A stretch of DNA of 20,092 nucleotides from WJMT01 sp964445575. GTDB lineage: Bacteria > Acidobacteriota > Aminicenantia > Aminicenantales > Aminicenantaceae. Below are positions 1 to 8,246 of this stretch, in pieces. The stretch covers positions 1 to 20,092 of the forward strand of contig CAYULB010000036.1 in assembly GCA_964445575.1 (NCBI GenBank). Direction: 5' to 3'. The position numbers and the translations under genes were made by a program. Under the pieces are notes generated by a model. The model was not told the DNA's origin. It was given only the letters and a program-made list of their open reading frames with translations, and did no database searches. Numbering within the stretch: the stretch's first letter is position 1; each line of letters starts with the position of its first letter.

Positions 1-5
1 AATAT

Positions 6-17
6 GGTGAACGGGTA
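6..17 (+). repeat. Edge copy of the GGTGAACGGGTA element
   Basis: GGTGAACGGGTA, identical to 20079-20090 at the other end of the window, in the same orientation. It is close to the GTGAATG heptad consensus and lies directly after the transketolase stop codon. Confidence 0.5.
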
Positions 18-1871
18 TCACGGTACTGTTTTTTTGACTGATTTTTTGGATTGCAGTTTCTCAACAGCTTCTATTATGTGTTTTGCTGATATCCCATGCT
101 TATCCAGAAGCTCCTCTGGTTTTCCGGACCGGGGAAGCGATTTGACTGCCAGATGAATGATATCCGCTTTTCCTGCTAGAGCTTGAATGACCGCACATCC
201 CAACCCCCCGCTGGGGTAATGGTCTTCCACCACTACCACTTTGTTTCCAGCTTCTTCTGCATTTTTTATGAGACCCTCTCTGTCTATAGGTTTAACACTG
301 TAGGCATCCATGACTCGAACAAAAATTTCTTTTTGTTTCAGTTCCTGATAGGCCTTCAAAGCTTCAAAAACCGTGATGCCAGCAGCCACGATGAGAGCTT
401 GGTCCTGAGTGCTTTTTTGAATGACTTTTGAGCTTCCCGCGGGAAATTTTTCTCCCTTTTTATAGATTACAGGGGTGGCGGGGCGGGTGGTTCTCAAATA
501 GGCCATGCCTTTGTACTGGGCCATGGTTTCAACGCAGGCTTCTGCAGAGGGAGCATCGCAGGGATAAAGAACCAAGCAATCTGGAATGGGAGTGAATAGG
601 GCCATATCTTCCAGTCCCATTTGAGAAGGACCGTCTTCTCCTATAGAGACTCCGGCATGGGATCCCACCATTTTTATATTGGATAAGGAATAAGCAGCCA
701 TTCGGATCTGGTCATGGGCCCGCCCCAGAAACGCTGAAAACGTAGCCATAAACGGGATCAAGCCTTTGACCGCCATTCCTATGCCCATGCCGACCATATT
801 CTGTTCGGCGATATAGGATTGAAAAGACCTCTCGGGAATTTCTTCAAAAAAATCCTCGGCATAAGTGGAATTTTTCACATCTCCGTCAACAGCAATAACT
901 GCTTTATTGACTCTGCCCAAGCTTAAAAGGGCGTTTCCATACCCTCTGCGGGTTGCGGTATCTTTTGGATAGTCGCTTTTTTCAAAGTCGAACCGCTTTT
1001 CCCATTGAGGAGCGGTCACTTTTTTCGGCCTATTAACCATTTTTTTGGCATCTATCTCCGGCATCGGTCCTATTTCCTTAAGAGCTTTGTTTAACTCTTC
1101 TTGTTTTAAAGGCTTGCCGTGCCAGCCGTTTTTATCTTCCAGAAAGGAAACTCCTTTGCCTTTAAGGGTGCGGGCCAGGACAGCCACGGGTTTTTCAGAT
1201 TTTTTTGCTTTGTGAAAAGCTTGGAGAATGTGGTCAATGTCATGGCCGTCTATGGAAATGGTATCCCATCCAAAGGCTCTGAATTTCGTGGAATAAGCAT
1301 GGATATCATGTTGATGCTGGGTCGGACCTGACTGGGACAGCCGGTTGATATCCACGATGGTGCAGAGATTATCCAACCCCAGGTCTGCCGCACTGTTGCA
1401 GGCTTCCCAGGTGGAGCCTTCTGCACATTCTCCGTCTCCCATAACCACATACACTCTCCGGTCTGATTTAGCTAGTTTTACGGCCGCTGCAATTCCCACT
1501 CCAATGGAAAGACCCTGCCCTAGAGAACCGGTGGCTGATTTGACCCACTCCATCCTGGGAGTGGGATGCCCTTCTAAGGGACTTGAAATTTTTCTCAGGT
1601 CCATAAGGTCTTTTAAAGGAATGATGCCTGCCTCAGCATAGCAGGCCCACAATAGAGGGGCGGCGTGCCCTTTAGAGAGAACAAATTCATCATTGGCCCA
1701 GTCAAAAGGGTCTTTGATGTTGTATCTCATTTCACCAAAAAACAGACATGCGGCGATTTCAGCCATGGAAAGACAGGTCGTGGGGTGACCTGAGCCAGCC
1801 TGGGTGGTCATTTTCAAAGAATGGATCCTAAGTCTTTGGGCAATTTTTTTTAAAGCTTCTTTTTTGTCCAT
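18..1871 (-). CDS. tkt: Transketolase, short animal-like type
   Basis: Thiamine-diphosphate enzyme that moves two-carbon ketol units between sugar phosphates in the cytosolic pentose phosphate pathway. The 617-residue chain holds both halves of the enzyme. The N-terminal TPP domain shows SKGHAAP, GHPTPR, GSLGQGLS and the TPP/Mg motif GDGECAEG...DIN. The pyrimidine-binding domain shows IAEQNMV with the catalytic Glu, then GVSIGEDGPSQM. The C-terminal domain ends in RSGKPEELL. The length is near 620, as in mammalian transketolase, rather than the roughly 660 of E. coli TktA, and several motifs (SKGHAAP, SIGEDGPSQM, RSGKP) match the animal enzyme as I remember it. The ATG is preceded by AAGGGAG about 9 nt upstream, and N-terminal homology begins soon after (AGSGHPT). 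It is monocistronic in this window and divergent from gltX. The family is certain; assignment to the animal-like clade is from memory. Confidence 0.96.
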   Translation of the reverse strand: MDKKEALKKIAQRLRIHSLKMTTQAGSGHPTTCLSMAEIAACLFFGEMRYNIKDPFDWANDEFVLSKGHAAPLLWACYAEAGIIPLKDLMDLRKISSPLEGHPTPRMEWVKSATGSLGQGLSIGVGIAAAVKLAKSDRRVYVVMGDGECAEGSTWEACNSAADLGLDNLCTIVDINRLSQSGPTQHQHDIHAYSTKFRAFGWDTISIDGHDIDHILQAFHKAKKSEKPVAVLARTLKGKGVSFLEDKNGWHGKPLKQEELNKALKEIGPMPEIDAKKMVNRPKKVTAPQWEKRFDFEKSDYPKDTATRRGYGNALLSLGRVNKAVIAVDGDVKNSTYAEDFFEEIPERSFQSYIAEQNMVGMGIGMAVKGLIPFMATFSAFLGRAHDQIRMAAYSLSNIKMVGSHAGVSIGEDGPSQMGLEDMALFTPIPDCLVLYPCDAPSAEACVETMAQYKGMAYLRTTRPATPVIYKKGEKFPAGSSKVIQKSTQDQALIVAAGITVFEALKAYQELKQKEIFVRVMDAYSVKPIDREGLIKNAEEAGNKVVVVEDHYPSGGLGCAVIQALAGKADIIHLAVKSLPRSGKPEELLDKHGISAKHIIEAVEKLQSKKSVKKTVP

Positions 1872-1933
1872 AGAGGAAACTCCCTTTCAGTCACATAAAA
1901 TAATGCACACATGGGTTTAATTAAGAAGAAGTC

Positions 1934-1962
1934 ATTATATTATCTTAAGCAAAGCATCACAA
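1934..1962 (-). promoter_or_regulatory. Sigma-70-type promoter for transketolase
   Basis: On the minus strand, a -35 TTGTGA (1957-1962, 4/6 to consensus) and a perfect -10 TATAAT (1934-1939) are separated by 17 bp. The predicted transcript start is near 1927, leaving a leader of about 55 nt that contains the AAGGGAG ribosome site. Confidence 0.6.
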
Positions 1963-1993
1963 TATATTTTTAATTTTTCATCTCTTTTTCAGG

Positions 1994-2022
1994 TTTACTG
2001 TTTCCTGAGATTCTGTTATATT
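1994..2022 (+). promoter_or_regulatory. Sigma-70-type promoter for gltX, very short leader
   Basis: TTTACT (1994-1999, 4/6 to TTGACA) and TATATT (2017-2022, 5/6 to TATAAT) are 17 bp apart. The expected transcript start is about 2028-2030, only 4-6 nt before the gltX ATG at 2034. No purine-rich ribosome site lies between them, so the transcript may be nearly leaderless. Confidence 0.5.
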
Positions 2023-2033
2023 CATTTTTAAGA

Positions 2034-3458
2034 ATGGTTCGTGTAAGATTCGCTCCCAGTCCTACAGGGCACCTGCACATCGGCGCAGCCCGCACCGCGT
2101 TGTATAACTGGCTGTTTGCCCGTCACCATGGAGGCAGATTCATACTTCGGATAGAAGACACTGATGCATCCCGCTCCTCACATCAGATGGCAGAGGGCAT
2201 CACCAAAGGGCTCCAATGGCTGGGATTAGACTGGGAGGAGGGGCCTGTCTTTCAATCCCAGAGAATAAAACTTTATAAAGAGAAAGCTCAGCATCTGGTA
2301 AAAACAGGACATGCTTATAACTGTTACTGCATTCCGGATAACAAGAGAACGTCCCAGCCATGGATGTCTCCCTGCCGGTGTTATGATCTAACCGAAGAGG
2401 AAAAGAAAAAACACCAGCAGCAGGGCTCTCCAAGAGCTGTTCGGTTCAAGGTGCCAAAAGGAGAAGTCATTTTCAAAGACATGATTCATGGAAAGGTTGT
2501 CACAAAATTAGACCACCTAGAAAATTTTGTGCTTTTAAGGCGGGACGGGCTTCCTACCTATCATCTTTCAGTGGTGGTGGATGATGTTGAACAAAAAATC
2601 ACTCATGTCATAAGAGGGGATGACCATATATCAAACACGCCCAAACAGATTCTTGTTTATAAGGCGTTAAAAGCAGATATCCCTCGTTTTGCTCATATGT
2701 CTTTGATACTGGGAAAGGATAAAAAAAAGCTGAGCAAGAGGCACGGAGGAACATCTGTGCTGGAGTTTCGTGACAAGGGATATCTTCCGCTGGCCGTGGT
2801 GAATTTTCTCGCTCAGATGAGCTGGTCTTTGGGGGAAGAAAGAATCTATTCTTTAGAGGAGATGAAAGAGAAGTTTGACCTGGAAACAAAAAGCCGCGGC
2901 AATCCTATTTTTGACCTTGATAAACTGGAATGGTTGAACGGCCAGCTCATATCACAGATGAAAGCTGGAGAGCTGCTTCCCTATGTGGCTGAAGAGCTGA
3001 AAAAAGCAGGCTTATGGGAGGATGTCCTTGAGAATAAGAAAAAGAAATGGTTTTTAAGGGTCATTGACCTGTTGAAGCCTCGAAATAAGCGTCTATCTGA
3101 TTTTGTGCCCCGGGCCAGGCCCTTTCTTTCAGACGATTATCCCGTAGAGAAAGAAGCAAAGGAAAAGTATTTGAGTGATGAGCGGCTGGCTGGGCTTCTG
3201 CTTAAACTTGTTCAGGACTTTTCAGGATGCGGTGATTTCTCAGAGAATAAGATTGAAGAAATGGTGCGGAGTCGAGCTGAGAAAGAAGGAGTCAAAGCAG
3301 CTCTTTTCATTCATGCCCTGAGAGTCATAGTCCTGGGCATGAAAGTGAGCCCAGGACTATTTGAGGTACTGGAGTTGATTGGAAAGAAGAGAACCCTCAA
3401 GCGTTTGGAAGCTTACTTAGAGGCAGGAAATGGGGAATGGGGAAGTGTTAATGGTTAA
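2034..3458 (+). CDS. gltX: Glutamyl-tRNA synthetase
   Basis: Class I aminoacyl-tRNA synthetase that charges tRNA-Glu in the cytosol. The start at 2034 is fixed by the typical N-terminus MVRVRFAPSPTGHLHIG, with the HIGH-class motif HLHIG at residues 13-17. The KMSKS-class motif is KLSKR at residues 232-236. A zinc-knuckle insert is visible as C97-x-C99 and C114-x-C116. The all-helical anticodon-binding part runs from about residue 320. At 474 residues the length is normal for a bacterial enzyme. The last ten residues (465-474, GNGEWGSVNG) and the stop codon are encoded by a 7-bp repeat array, so the natural C-terminus was probably shorter. No Shine-Dalgarno precedes the ATG. Whether it is discriminating or also charges tRNA-Gln cannot be read from the sequence. 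Confidence 0.97.
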   Translation: MVRVRFAPSPTGHLHIGAARTALYNWLFARHHGGRFILRIEDTDASRSSHQMAEGITKGLQWLGLDWEEGPVFQSQRIKLYKEKAQHLVKTGHAYNCYCIPDNKRTSQPWMSPCRCYDLTEEEKKKHQQQGSPRAVRFKVPKGEVIFKDMIHGKVVTKLDHLENFVLLRRDGLPTYHLSVVVDDVEQKITHVIRGDDHISNTPKQILVYKALKADIPRFAHMSLILGKDKKKLSKRHGGTSVLEFRDKGYLPLAVVNFLAQMSWSLGEERIYSLEEMKEKFDLETKSRGNPIFDLDKLEWLNGQLISQMKAGELLPYVAEELKKAGLWEDVLENKKKKWFLRVIDLLKPRNKRLSDFVPRARPFLSDDYPVEKEAKEKYLSDERLAGLLLKLVQDFSGCGDFSENKIEEMVRSRAEKEGVKAALFIHALRVIVLGMKVSPGLFEVLELIGKKRTLKRLEAYLEAGNGEWGSVNG

Positions 3459-3495
3459 TAGGGAATGGGAAATTATGAATTGTGAATGGTGATTT
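3426..3495 (+). repeat. Degenerate 7-bp tandem repeat, ten units
   Basis: Ten consecutive heptads stay in perfect register: GGAAATG, GGGAATG, GGGAAGT, GTTAATG, GTTAATA, GGGAATG, GGAAATT, ATGAATT, GTGAATG, GTGATTT. The consensus is G(G/T)(G/T)AATG. The array begins inside the gltX reading frame, supplies the gltX stop (TAA, 3456-3458) and ends about 30 bp before the next start codon. Confidence 0.85.
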
Positions 3496-3525
3496 TATTT
3501 AACTTTAAAATAAAAGAGGTGTTTT

Positions 3526-6500
3526 ATGGATTATTCAAAATTTAAAAAAAGTTTAATGGCTGTTTTGTGTTTATCCTTGATGGGTGTTTTTCCGCTCTTA
3601 TCTCAAGGAAATCAGGCAGCAAAAGAGGTAAAGCGAATCGATCCTGAGGCTTATAAAGCAATGAGTTGGCGGTGCATTGGTCCCTTTAGGGGAGGAAGGG
3701 TGACTGCTGTGGCAGGGATATCCTCTCAACCCTACACCTATTATTTTGGTGCGTGCGGAGGTGGTGTGTGGAAGACAGAAGACGGGGGTTTGAACTGGCG
3801 GCCTGTATCTGACGGCTACTTTAAAACCGGTTCTGTGGGGGCTGTTGCTGTTTCTGAATGGGACCCGAATGTGGTTTACGTGGGAATGGGAGAAGCTCCT
3901 ATTCGAGGGAATGTCTCTCATGGAGATGGGATGTACAAATCTCTGGACGGGGGGAAAACATGGACCCATATCGGCCTGGGGGACACCTGTCAGATCTCCA
4001 GAGTCAGGATCCATCCCAGGAATCCTGATTTGGTCTATGTGGCGGCATTGGGACATGTGTACGGTCCCAACATGCAGAGAGGTGTTTTCAGGTCCAAAGA
4101 CGGAGGCCAGAGCTGGGAAAAGATACTCTATGTCAGTGATAAGGCCGGAGCCATAGACCTTATCCTTGATCCGTTTAATCCCCGGGTGATTTACGCGGCT
4201 TTCTGGTCTGCCCACCGCACACCTTACAGCCTGGTAAGCGGGGGGCCCGGAAGCGGACTTTATAAATCCACAGATGGTGGGGACACTTGGGAGGAATTGT
4301 CCCGAAACCCAGGAATGCCTGAAGGAGTCCTGGGAAAAATAGGAGTGGCTGCGTCTGGCGCCAAGCAGGACAGAATCTGGGCTATTGTGGAAGCTGAACA
4401 GGGAGGGGTATTTTGTTCAGATGATGGAGGAGAAACCTGGACCCGGGTCAACAGTGAACGAAGGCTCCGTCAGAGGGCCTGGTACTATTCCAGGATCTAT
4501 GCCGATCCCCAAAACCCGGATAAGGTCTATGTTCTCAATACTGGCTTTTATCGTTCCTTGGATGGGGGATACACTTTTAATTCCATCAGAGTGCCTCATG
4601 GGGATAACCATGACCTGTGGATCGATCCCAATAATCCGGACCGGATGATAAACAGCAATGACGGGGGAGCTAATGTCACTTATAACGGAGGCGCTTCCTG
4701 GACGCCTCAGGACAACCAGCCCACAGCTCAGTTCTATCATGTGACCACAGATAACCAGTTTCCCTATTGGGTTTATGGAGCCCAGCAGGATAATTCCACA
4801 GTCCGCATTGCCTCCCGGACCCCGGATTCTGGCATATCTCGGGAATACTGGCATTCAGTCGGAGGGGGAGAAAGCGGACATATTGCGCCCCGTCATGACA
4901 ATCCTGATATTGTTTACGCAGGAAGCTACGGAGGATTGATTACCCGGTGGGACTATAAAACACGGGAGACCCGGGCTATAAACCCCTGGCCTGAGAATCC
5001 TATGGGATGGGGGGCCAAAGACCTTAAGTACCGGTTCCAGTGGACAGCCCCGATTCTTGTTTCCAAATTCGATTCCAATGTTCTTTATCACGCGGCACAG
5101 GTCTTGTTTAAATCCACAGATGAGGGGCAGAGCTGGGAAGTGATAAGTCCAGACCTGACCAGAAATGATAAATCCAAGCAGAAGCAGTCAGGAGGACCAA
5201 TCACCAAAGATGATACCAGCGTGGAATACTACTGCACCATATTTGCTGTTGCAGAGTCTGTTTACGACCCCAATATCCTGTGGGTGGGCTCGGATGACGG
5301 CTTGGTGCATATCACCAGAAATGGAGGAAAGACCTGGAATAACATCACACCAAAAAACCTTCCTGAGTGGAGCATGATCAGCATGATAGAGACATCCACT
5401 TTTAAAGCAGGAAGAGCTTTTATTGCTGTGGACAGACACAAACTGGATGATTTTTCCCCTTATATCTATAAGACCGAGGATTTTGGAAGAACATGGGAAA
5501 AGATAACCCATGGGATTCCCTCAAATACATTTGTCCGGGTAGTGAGAGAAGATCCTGAGAGAAAAGGACTGCTTTATGCAGGGACCGAAACAGGAGTTTT
5601 TGTGTCCTTTGATGATGGCCAAAACTGGCAGTCACTGCAGCTGGATCTTCCTGTGGTTCCTATCCGGGATATGGTGGTCAAAGAAGACGACCTTGTGGCT
5701 GCTACTCATGGGAGAGCGTTCTGGATTCTGGATGACCTGACTCCTCTGCATCAGTTAACAGAAGAGGTCCTAAAATCTGATTTTTTCCTGTTCAGACCCA
5801 GGGATGCGTACCGAATGGAAGGCTATGGTTTTCCTCGTTCAGACATGGGAGAGAATCCTCCCAGCGGCAGTGTGATTTATTATTATTTTAAGGAAAAGCC
5901 CGATGAAGAAGTCACTCTTGAATTTCTGGATGTCCAGAAAAATCTGATAAGGGAATTTAAATCCAGAAAACAGGAACAGGACACTCCTGGATCTTTTTCT
6001 CGTTGGGGATATTCGGGTTCTCAGACTGTTTCCATTGAAAAAGGGATGAACCGTTTTGTATGGGATATGCGTTATCCTGGAGCAGAATCAGTCCCCGGTG
6101 CGGTTTACTGGGGAGCTTCCCTGAGGGGTCCCATTGCTGTTCCCGGTGAATACACGGTGAGGCTCAAAGTCGGTGAAGACCGGATGATAAAGACATGGAA
6201 ATGGAAAAAAGACCCCAGAATAAACACCACCCAGCGTGATTTTCAGGAACAGTTTGACCTTTTGATCGAGATCAGGGACAAAGTCACTGAGGTCAATAGA
6301 GGGATCAAAAAACTCAGGAGTATAAAGGATCAGATCAATGACCTATTGAAGAAGATCAGCTCCACTGACCCCAGTGAAGAAATTGCGGAAGCAGGAAAAG
6401 AAATTGTCCAAAAATTAACCGCGGTGGAGGATGTGCTCATTCAGTTTAAATCAAAAAGCGGACAAGACCCCTTGAACTATCCCATTAAGCTGGACAACAA

Positions 6501-6693
6501 AATAGCTGCTCTTGCCTCCTATGTGGGAAGTGCTGACTTTCGTCCTACTGAGCAGTCTTATAAAGTGTTTCATGAACTGTCCTCTAAGGCCGACTCTCAG
6601 CTGGGACTGCTGGACCTCTACATAGAGCGGGACCTTAAGAACTTCAACAGGCTGGTGAAAAAGAATGATATACCTGCTGTGATCGTAAAATAA
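3526..6693 (+). CDS. Exported sortilin-like BNR/Asp-box beta-propeller protein (paralogue 1)
   Basis: Large 1055-residue exported protein. A signal peptide (KK followed by a hydrophobic stretch at about residues 9-26) precedes a propeller region at about residues 45-735. That region contains eleven Asp-box-like motifs of the form S/T-x-D-x-G-x-x-W, among them KTEDGGLNW, KSLDGGKTW, RSKDGGQSW, KSTDGGDTW, RSLDGGYTF and KTEDFGRTW. The pattern fits the VPS10/sortilin-type propeller group often annotated 'glycosyl hydrolase, BNR repeat'; I see nothing that demonstrates glycosidase activity. Beyond the propeller come a beta-rich segment (about 780-905, ending in GEYTVRLKVG) and a helical tail rich in K, E and D. 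The ribosome site AGAGG lies 6-7 nt before the ATG. It is a paralogue of the protein at 8247-11417, with the same order of boxes. The likely role is binding or processing of an extracellular polymer or peptide; the ligand is unknown. Confidence 0.88.
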   Translation: MDYSKFKKSLMAVLCLSLMGVFPLLSQGNQAAKEVKRIDPEAYKAMSWRCIGPFRGGRVTAVAGISSQPYTYYFGACGGGVWKTEDGGLNWRPVSDGYFKTGSVGAVAVSEWDPNVVYVGMGEAPIRGNVSHGDGMYKSLDGGKTWTHIGLGDTCQISRVRIHPRNPDLVYVAALGHVYGPNMQRGVFRSKDGGQSWEKILYVSDKAGAIDLILDPFNPRVIYAAFWSAHRTPYSLVSGGPGSGLYKSTDGGDTWEELSRNPGMPEGVLGKIGVAASGAKQDRIWAIVEAEQGGVFCSDDGGETWTRVNSERRLRQRAWYYSRIYADPQNPDKVYVLNTGFYRSLDGGYTFNSIRVPHGDNHDLWIDPNNPDRMINSNDGGANVTYNGGASWTPQDNQPTAQFYHVTTDNQFPYWVYGAQQDNSTVRIASRTPDSGISREYWHSVGGGESGHIAPRHDNPDIVYAGSYGGLITRWDYKTRETRAINPWPENPMGWGAKDLKYRFQWTAPILVSKFDSNVLYHAAQVLFKSTDEGQSWEVISPDLTRNDKSKQKQSGGPITKDDTSVEYYCTIFAVAESVYDPNILWVGSDDGLVHITRNGGKTWNNITPKNLPEWSMISMIETSTFKAGRAFIAVDRHKLDDFSPYIYKTEDFGRTWEKITHGIPSNTFVRVVREDPERKGLLYAGTETGVFVSFDDGQNWQSLQLDLPVVPIRDMVVKEDDLVAATHGRAFWILDDLTPLHQLTEEVLKSDFFLFRPRDAYRMEGYGFPRSDMGENPPSGSVIYYYFKEKPDEEVTLEFLDVQKNLIREFKSRKQEQDTPGSFSRWGYSGSQTVSIEKGMNRFVWDMRYPGAESVPGAVYWGASLRGPIAVPGEYTVRLKVGEDRMIKTWKWKKDPRINTTQRDFQEQFDLLIEIRDKVTEVNRGIKKLRSIKDQINDLLKKISSTDPSEEIAEAGKEIVQKLTAVEDVLIQFKSKSGQDPLNYPIKLDNKIAALASYVGSADFRPTEQSYKVFHELSSKADSQLGLLDLYIERDLKNFNRLVKKNDIPAVIVK

Positions 6694-6719
6694 GACGAAG
6701 GCTGTTGATTGAAAAAGCA

Positions 6720-6761
6720 GTGAATGGTGAATGCTACCTGGTGAAGGGAGAAGGGTGAAAA
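6720..6761 (+). repeat. Heptad repeat forming the glcD leader
   Basis: Six 7-bp units run without a gap to the ATG at 6762: GTGAATG, GTGAATG, CTACCTG, GTGAAGG, GAGAAGG, GTGAAAA. They match the consensus of the array at 3426-3495. The purine-rich units GTGAAGG and GAGAAGG supply the only ribosome-binding candidate for the following gene. Confidence 0.7.
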
Positions 6762-8186
6762 ATGGTTGAATATAAAAAAGTAAATGATAAGGTGATAAAG
6801 GATTTAGAGGAGATAGTAGGGGAGAAGAACATCCTGACCGATAAAGACCAGATGACAGATTACAGCCATGATGAGTTTACCCTTTCTGAAATTGCTCATT
6901 TACCGGAAGTGGTGGTTAAGCCTCAGAGTCCAAAGCAGGTGTCTCAGGTTCTGAAATATGCTGATGAGTTCCAGATACCTGTGACTCCCAGAGGAGGGGC
7001 TACCGGACTTTGTGGAGGCTGTGTTCCCTCTTTAGGAGGAATCGTTCTCTCTTTAGAGAAAATGGATGGGATAAAAGAAGTAGACACCGGAAATCAAATG
7101 GCTGTGGTTGAAGCAGGGGTCACTCTTATGGATTTCTATGAAGCTGTAGAAGAAGCAGGCCTTTTTTTTCCTCCTCATCCCGGGGATGAAAGCGCTATGA
7201 TCGGAGGCCTGATTGCTGCTAATGCTGGAGGGGCCAGAGCTGTGAAATATGGTGTTATCCGGAATTATATCAGAGGTCTTGAAGTGGTGCTGGCTTCAGG
7301 AAAAATCATTCATCCCGGCGGAAAGGTCATGAAAAGCAGTGCCGGTTATAATCTGCTCAACCTTTTTATCGGGTCAGAGGGAACCCTGGGGGTTATTACC
7401 TCAGCAGTTATTCAACTCATGCCTCCTCCGGGAACCTCCCGCTCCTTGATCATCCCTTATGATGACCTTGAGCAGGCTATTGAAACAGTTCCTCTGCTGA
7501 TAAAAAAGAAGATACTTCCAATGGCGGTCGAATTCATTCCCAAAGAAGTCATAGTCAGAACTGAAGAGCTGTTAAAAAAGAGATGGCCCAGCAAAATGGG
7601 GAATACTTATCTTCTGGTGATACTGGATGCTTCGAGTGATGATGAGATTGACAAACTCTCAGAAAAAGTGGCTGAAATCAGCCTTGAAAAAGGGGCTTTG
7701 GATGTGTTTGTGGCAGACAGTCCAAAGAAACAAAAGCAGGTCTTGGATATCAGAAGCAAGATCTATGAATCCATAAAAAAAGATAATGTTGAGACTCTGG
7801 ATATTGCTGTTCCCAGGGCTGAGATAGCCGGCCATGTTAAGAAAGTGATGGAAGTCCAGGAAAAGTATGGAATGTGGCTTCCTACCTATGGACATGCGGC
7901 GGACGGGAATGTGCACACCCATATAATGAAGGTAAAGTACAAAGATGGAAAAACCTTTCCTCTTCCTGAAGTGGAGTGGAAAGAAAAGATGGACAAAGTG
8001 AGAGAGGAGCTTTATAAGGACTGTCAGGAGAGAGGCGGCACCATCTCTGGAGAGCATGGGATAGGGATCGTGAAAAAACCCTATCTTTCTTATGTGGCTG
8101 ATGAAGAGGAGATTTCAATCATGAAAGGGATAAAAAAGGTCTTTGACCCCAATTGTATCCTCAACCCGACAAAGATATTTGATTGA
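6762..8186 (+). CDS. glcD: FAD-linked 2-hydroxyacid dehydrogenase, GlcD/D-lactate dehydrogenase family
   Basis: Flavoprotein of the PCMH/VAO superfamily that oxidises an alpha-hydroxy acid such as glycolate or D-lactate to the 2-oxo acid. The FAD-binding_4 domain (about residues 50-220) shows PRGGATGLCGG (77-86), GGLIAANAGGARAVKYG (148-164) and GSEGTLGVIT (204-213). The FAD-oxidase C-terminal domain (about 225-472) carries the metal/substrate histidines in YGHAADGNVHTH (376-387) and SGEHGIG (E431, H432). At 474 residues it is full length. No GlcE or GlcF (Fe-S) partner is adjacent, so the electron acceptor is unknown and the exact substrate cannot be fixed; the gene symbol is a family label. 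It lies between two paralogous propeller genes, 68 bp after the first and 60 bp before the second. No signal peptide is visible, so it is probably cytoplasmic or membrane-peripheral. Confidence 0.92.
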   Translation: MVEYKKVNDKVIKDLEEIVGEKNILTDKDQMTDYSHDEFTLSEIAHLPEVVVKPQSPKQVSQVLKYADEFQIPVTPRGGATGLCGGCVPSLGGIVLSLEKMDGIKEVDTGNQMAVVEAGVTLMDFYEAVEEAGLFFPPHPGDESAMIGGLIAANAGGARAVKYGVIRNYIRGLEVVLASGKIIHPGGKVMKSSAGYNLLNLFIGSEGTLGVITSAVIQLMPPPGTSRSLIIPYDDLEQAIETVPLLIKKKILPMAVEFIPKEVIVRTEELLKKRWPSKMGNTYLLVILDASSDDEIDKLSEKVAEISLEKGALDVFVADSPKKQKQVLDIRSKIYESIKKDNVETLDIAVPRAEIAGHVKKVMEVQEKYGMWLPTYGHAADGNVHTHIMKVKYKDGKTFPLPEVEWKEKMDKVREELYKDCQERGGTISGEHGIGIVKKPYLSYVADEEEISIMKGIKKVFDPNCILNPTKIFD

Positions 8187-8236
8187 GGTGAGAAAACAGG
8201 GTTTATATGAATATATGAATAGTTCAGGTGAAGTTT

Positions 8237-8241
8237 GGAGG
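8237..8241 (+). promoter_or_regulatory. Ribosome-binding site deciding the start of propeller 2
   Basis: GGAGG at 8237-8241 lies 5 nt before the ATG at 8247. An in-frame TTG at 8235 would overlap this site, so the ATG is the better start. Confidence 0.75.
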
Positions 8242-8246
8242 AAGAC

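Noticed and set aside
3426..3495. Heptad array as a CRISPR or as a hairpin attenuator
   Set aside because: Units are 7 bp with no spacers, and no stable inverted repeat is present.
3598..4854. Long minus-strand open frames (3598-4215, 4417-4854) antisense to the first propeller
   Set aside because: They are shadows of the glycine-rich, G-heavy Asp-box coding pattern, with no ribosome site, no motif, and proline-rich compositionally odd translations.
8204..8222. TATATGAATATATGAATAG before the second propeller as another heptad array
   Set aside because: The period is 8, not 7, and there are only two units; chance AT-rich similarity is likely.
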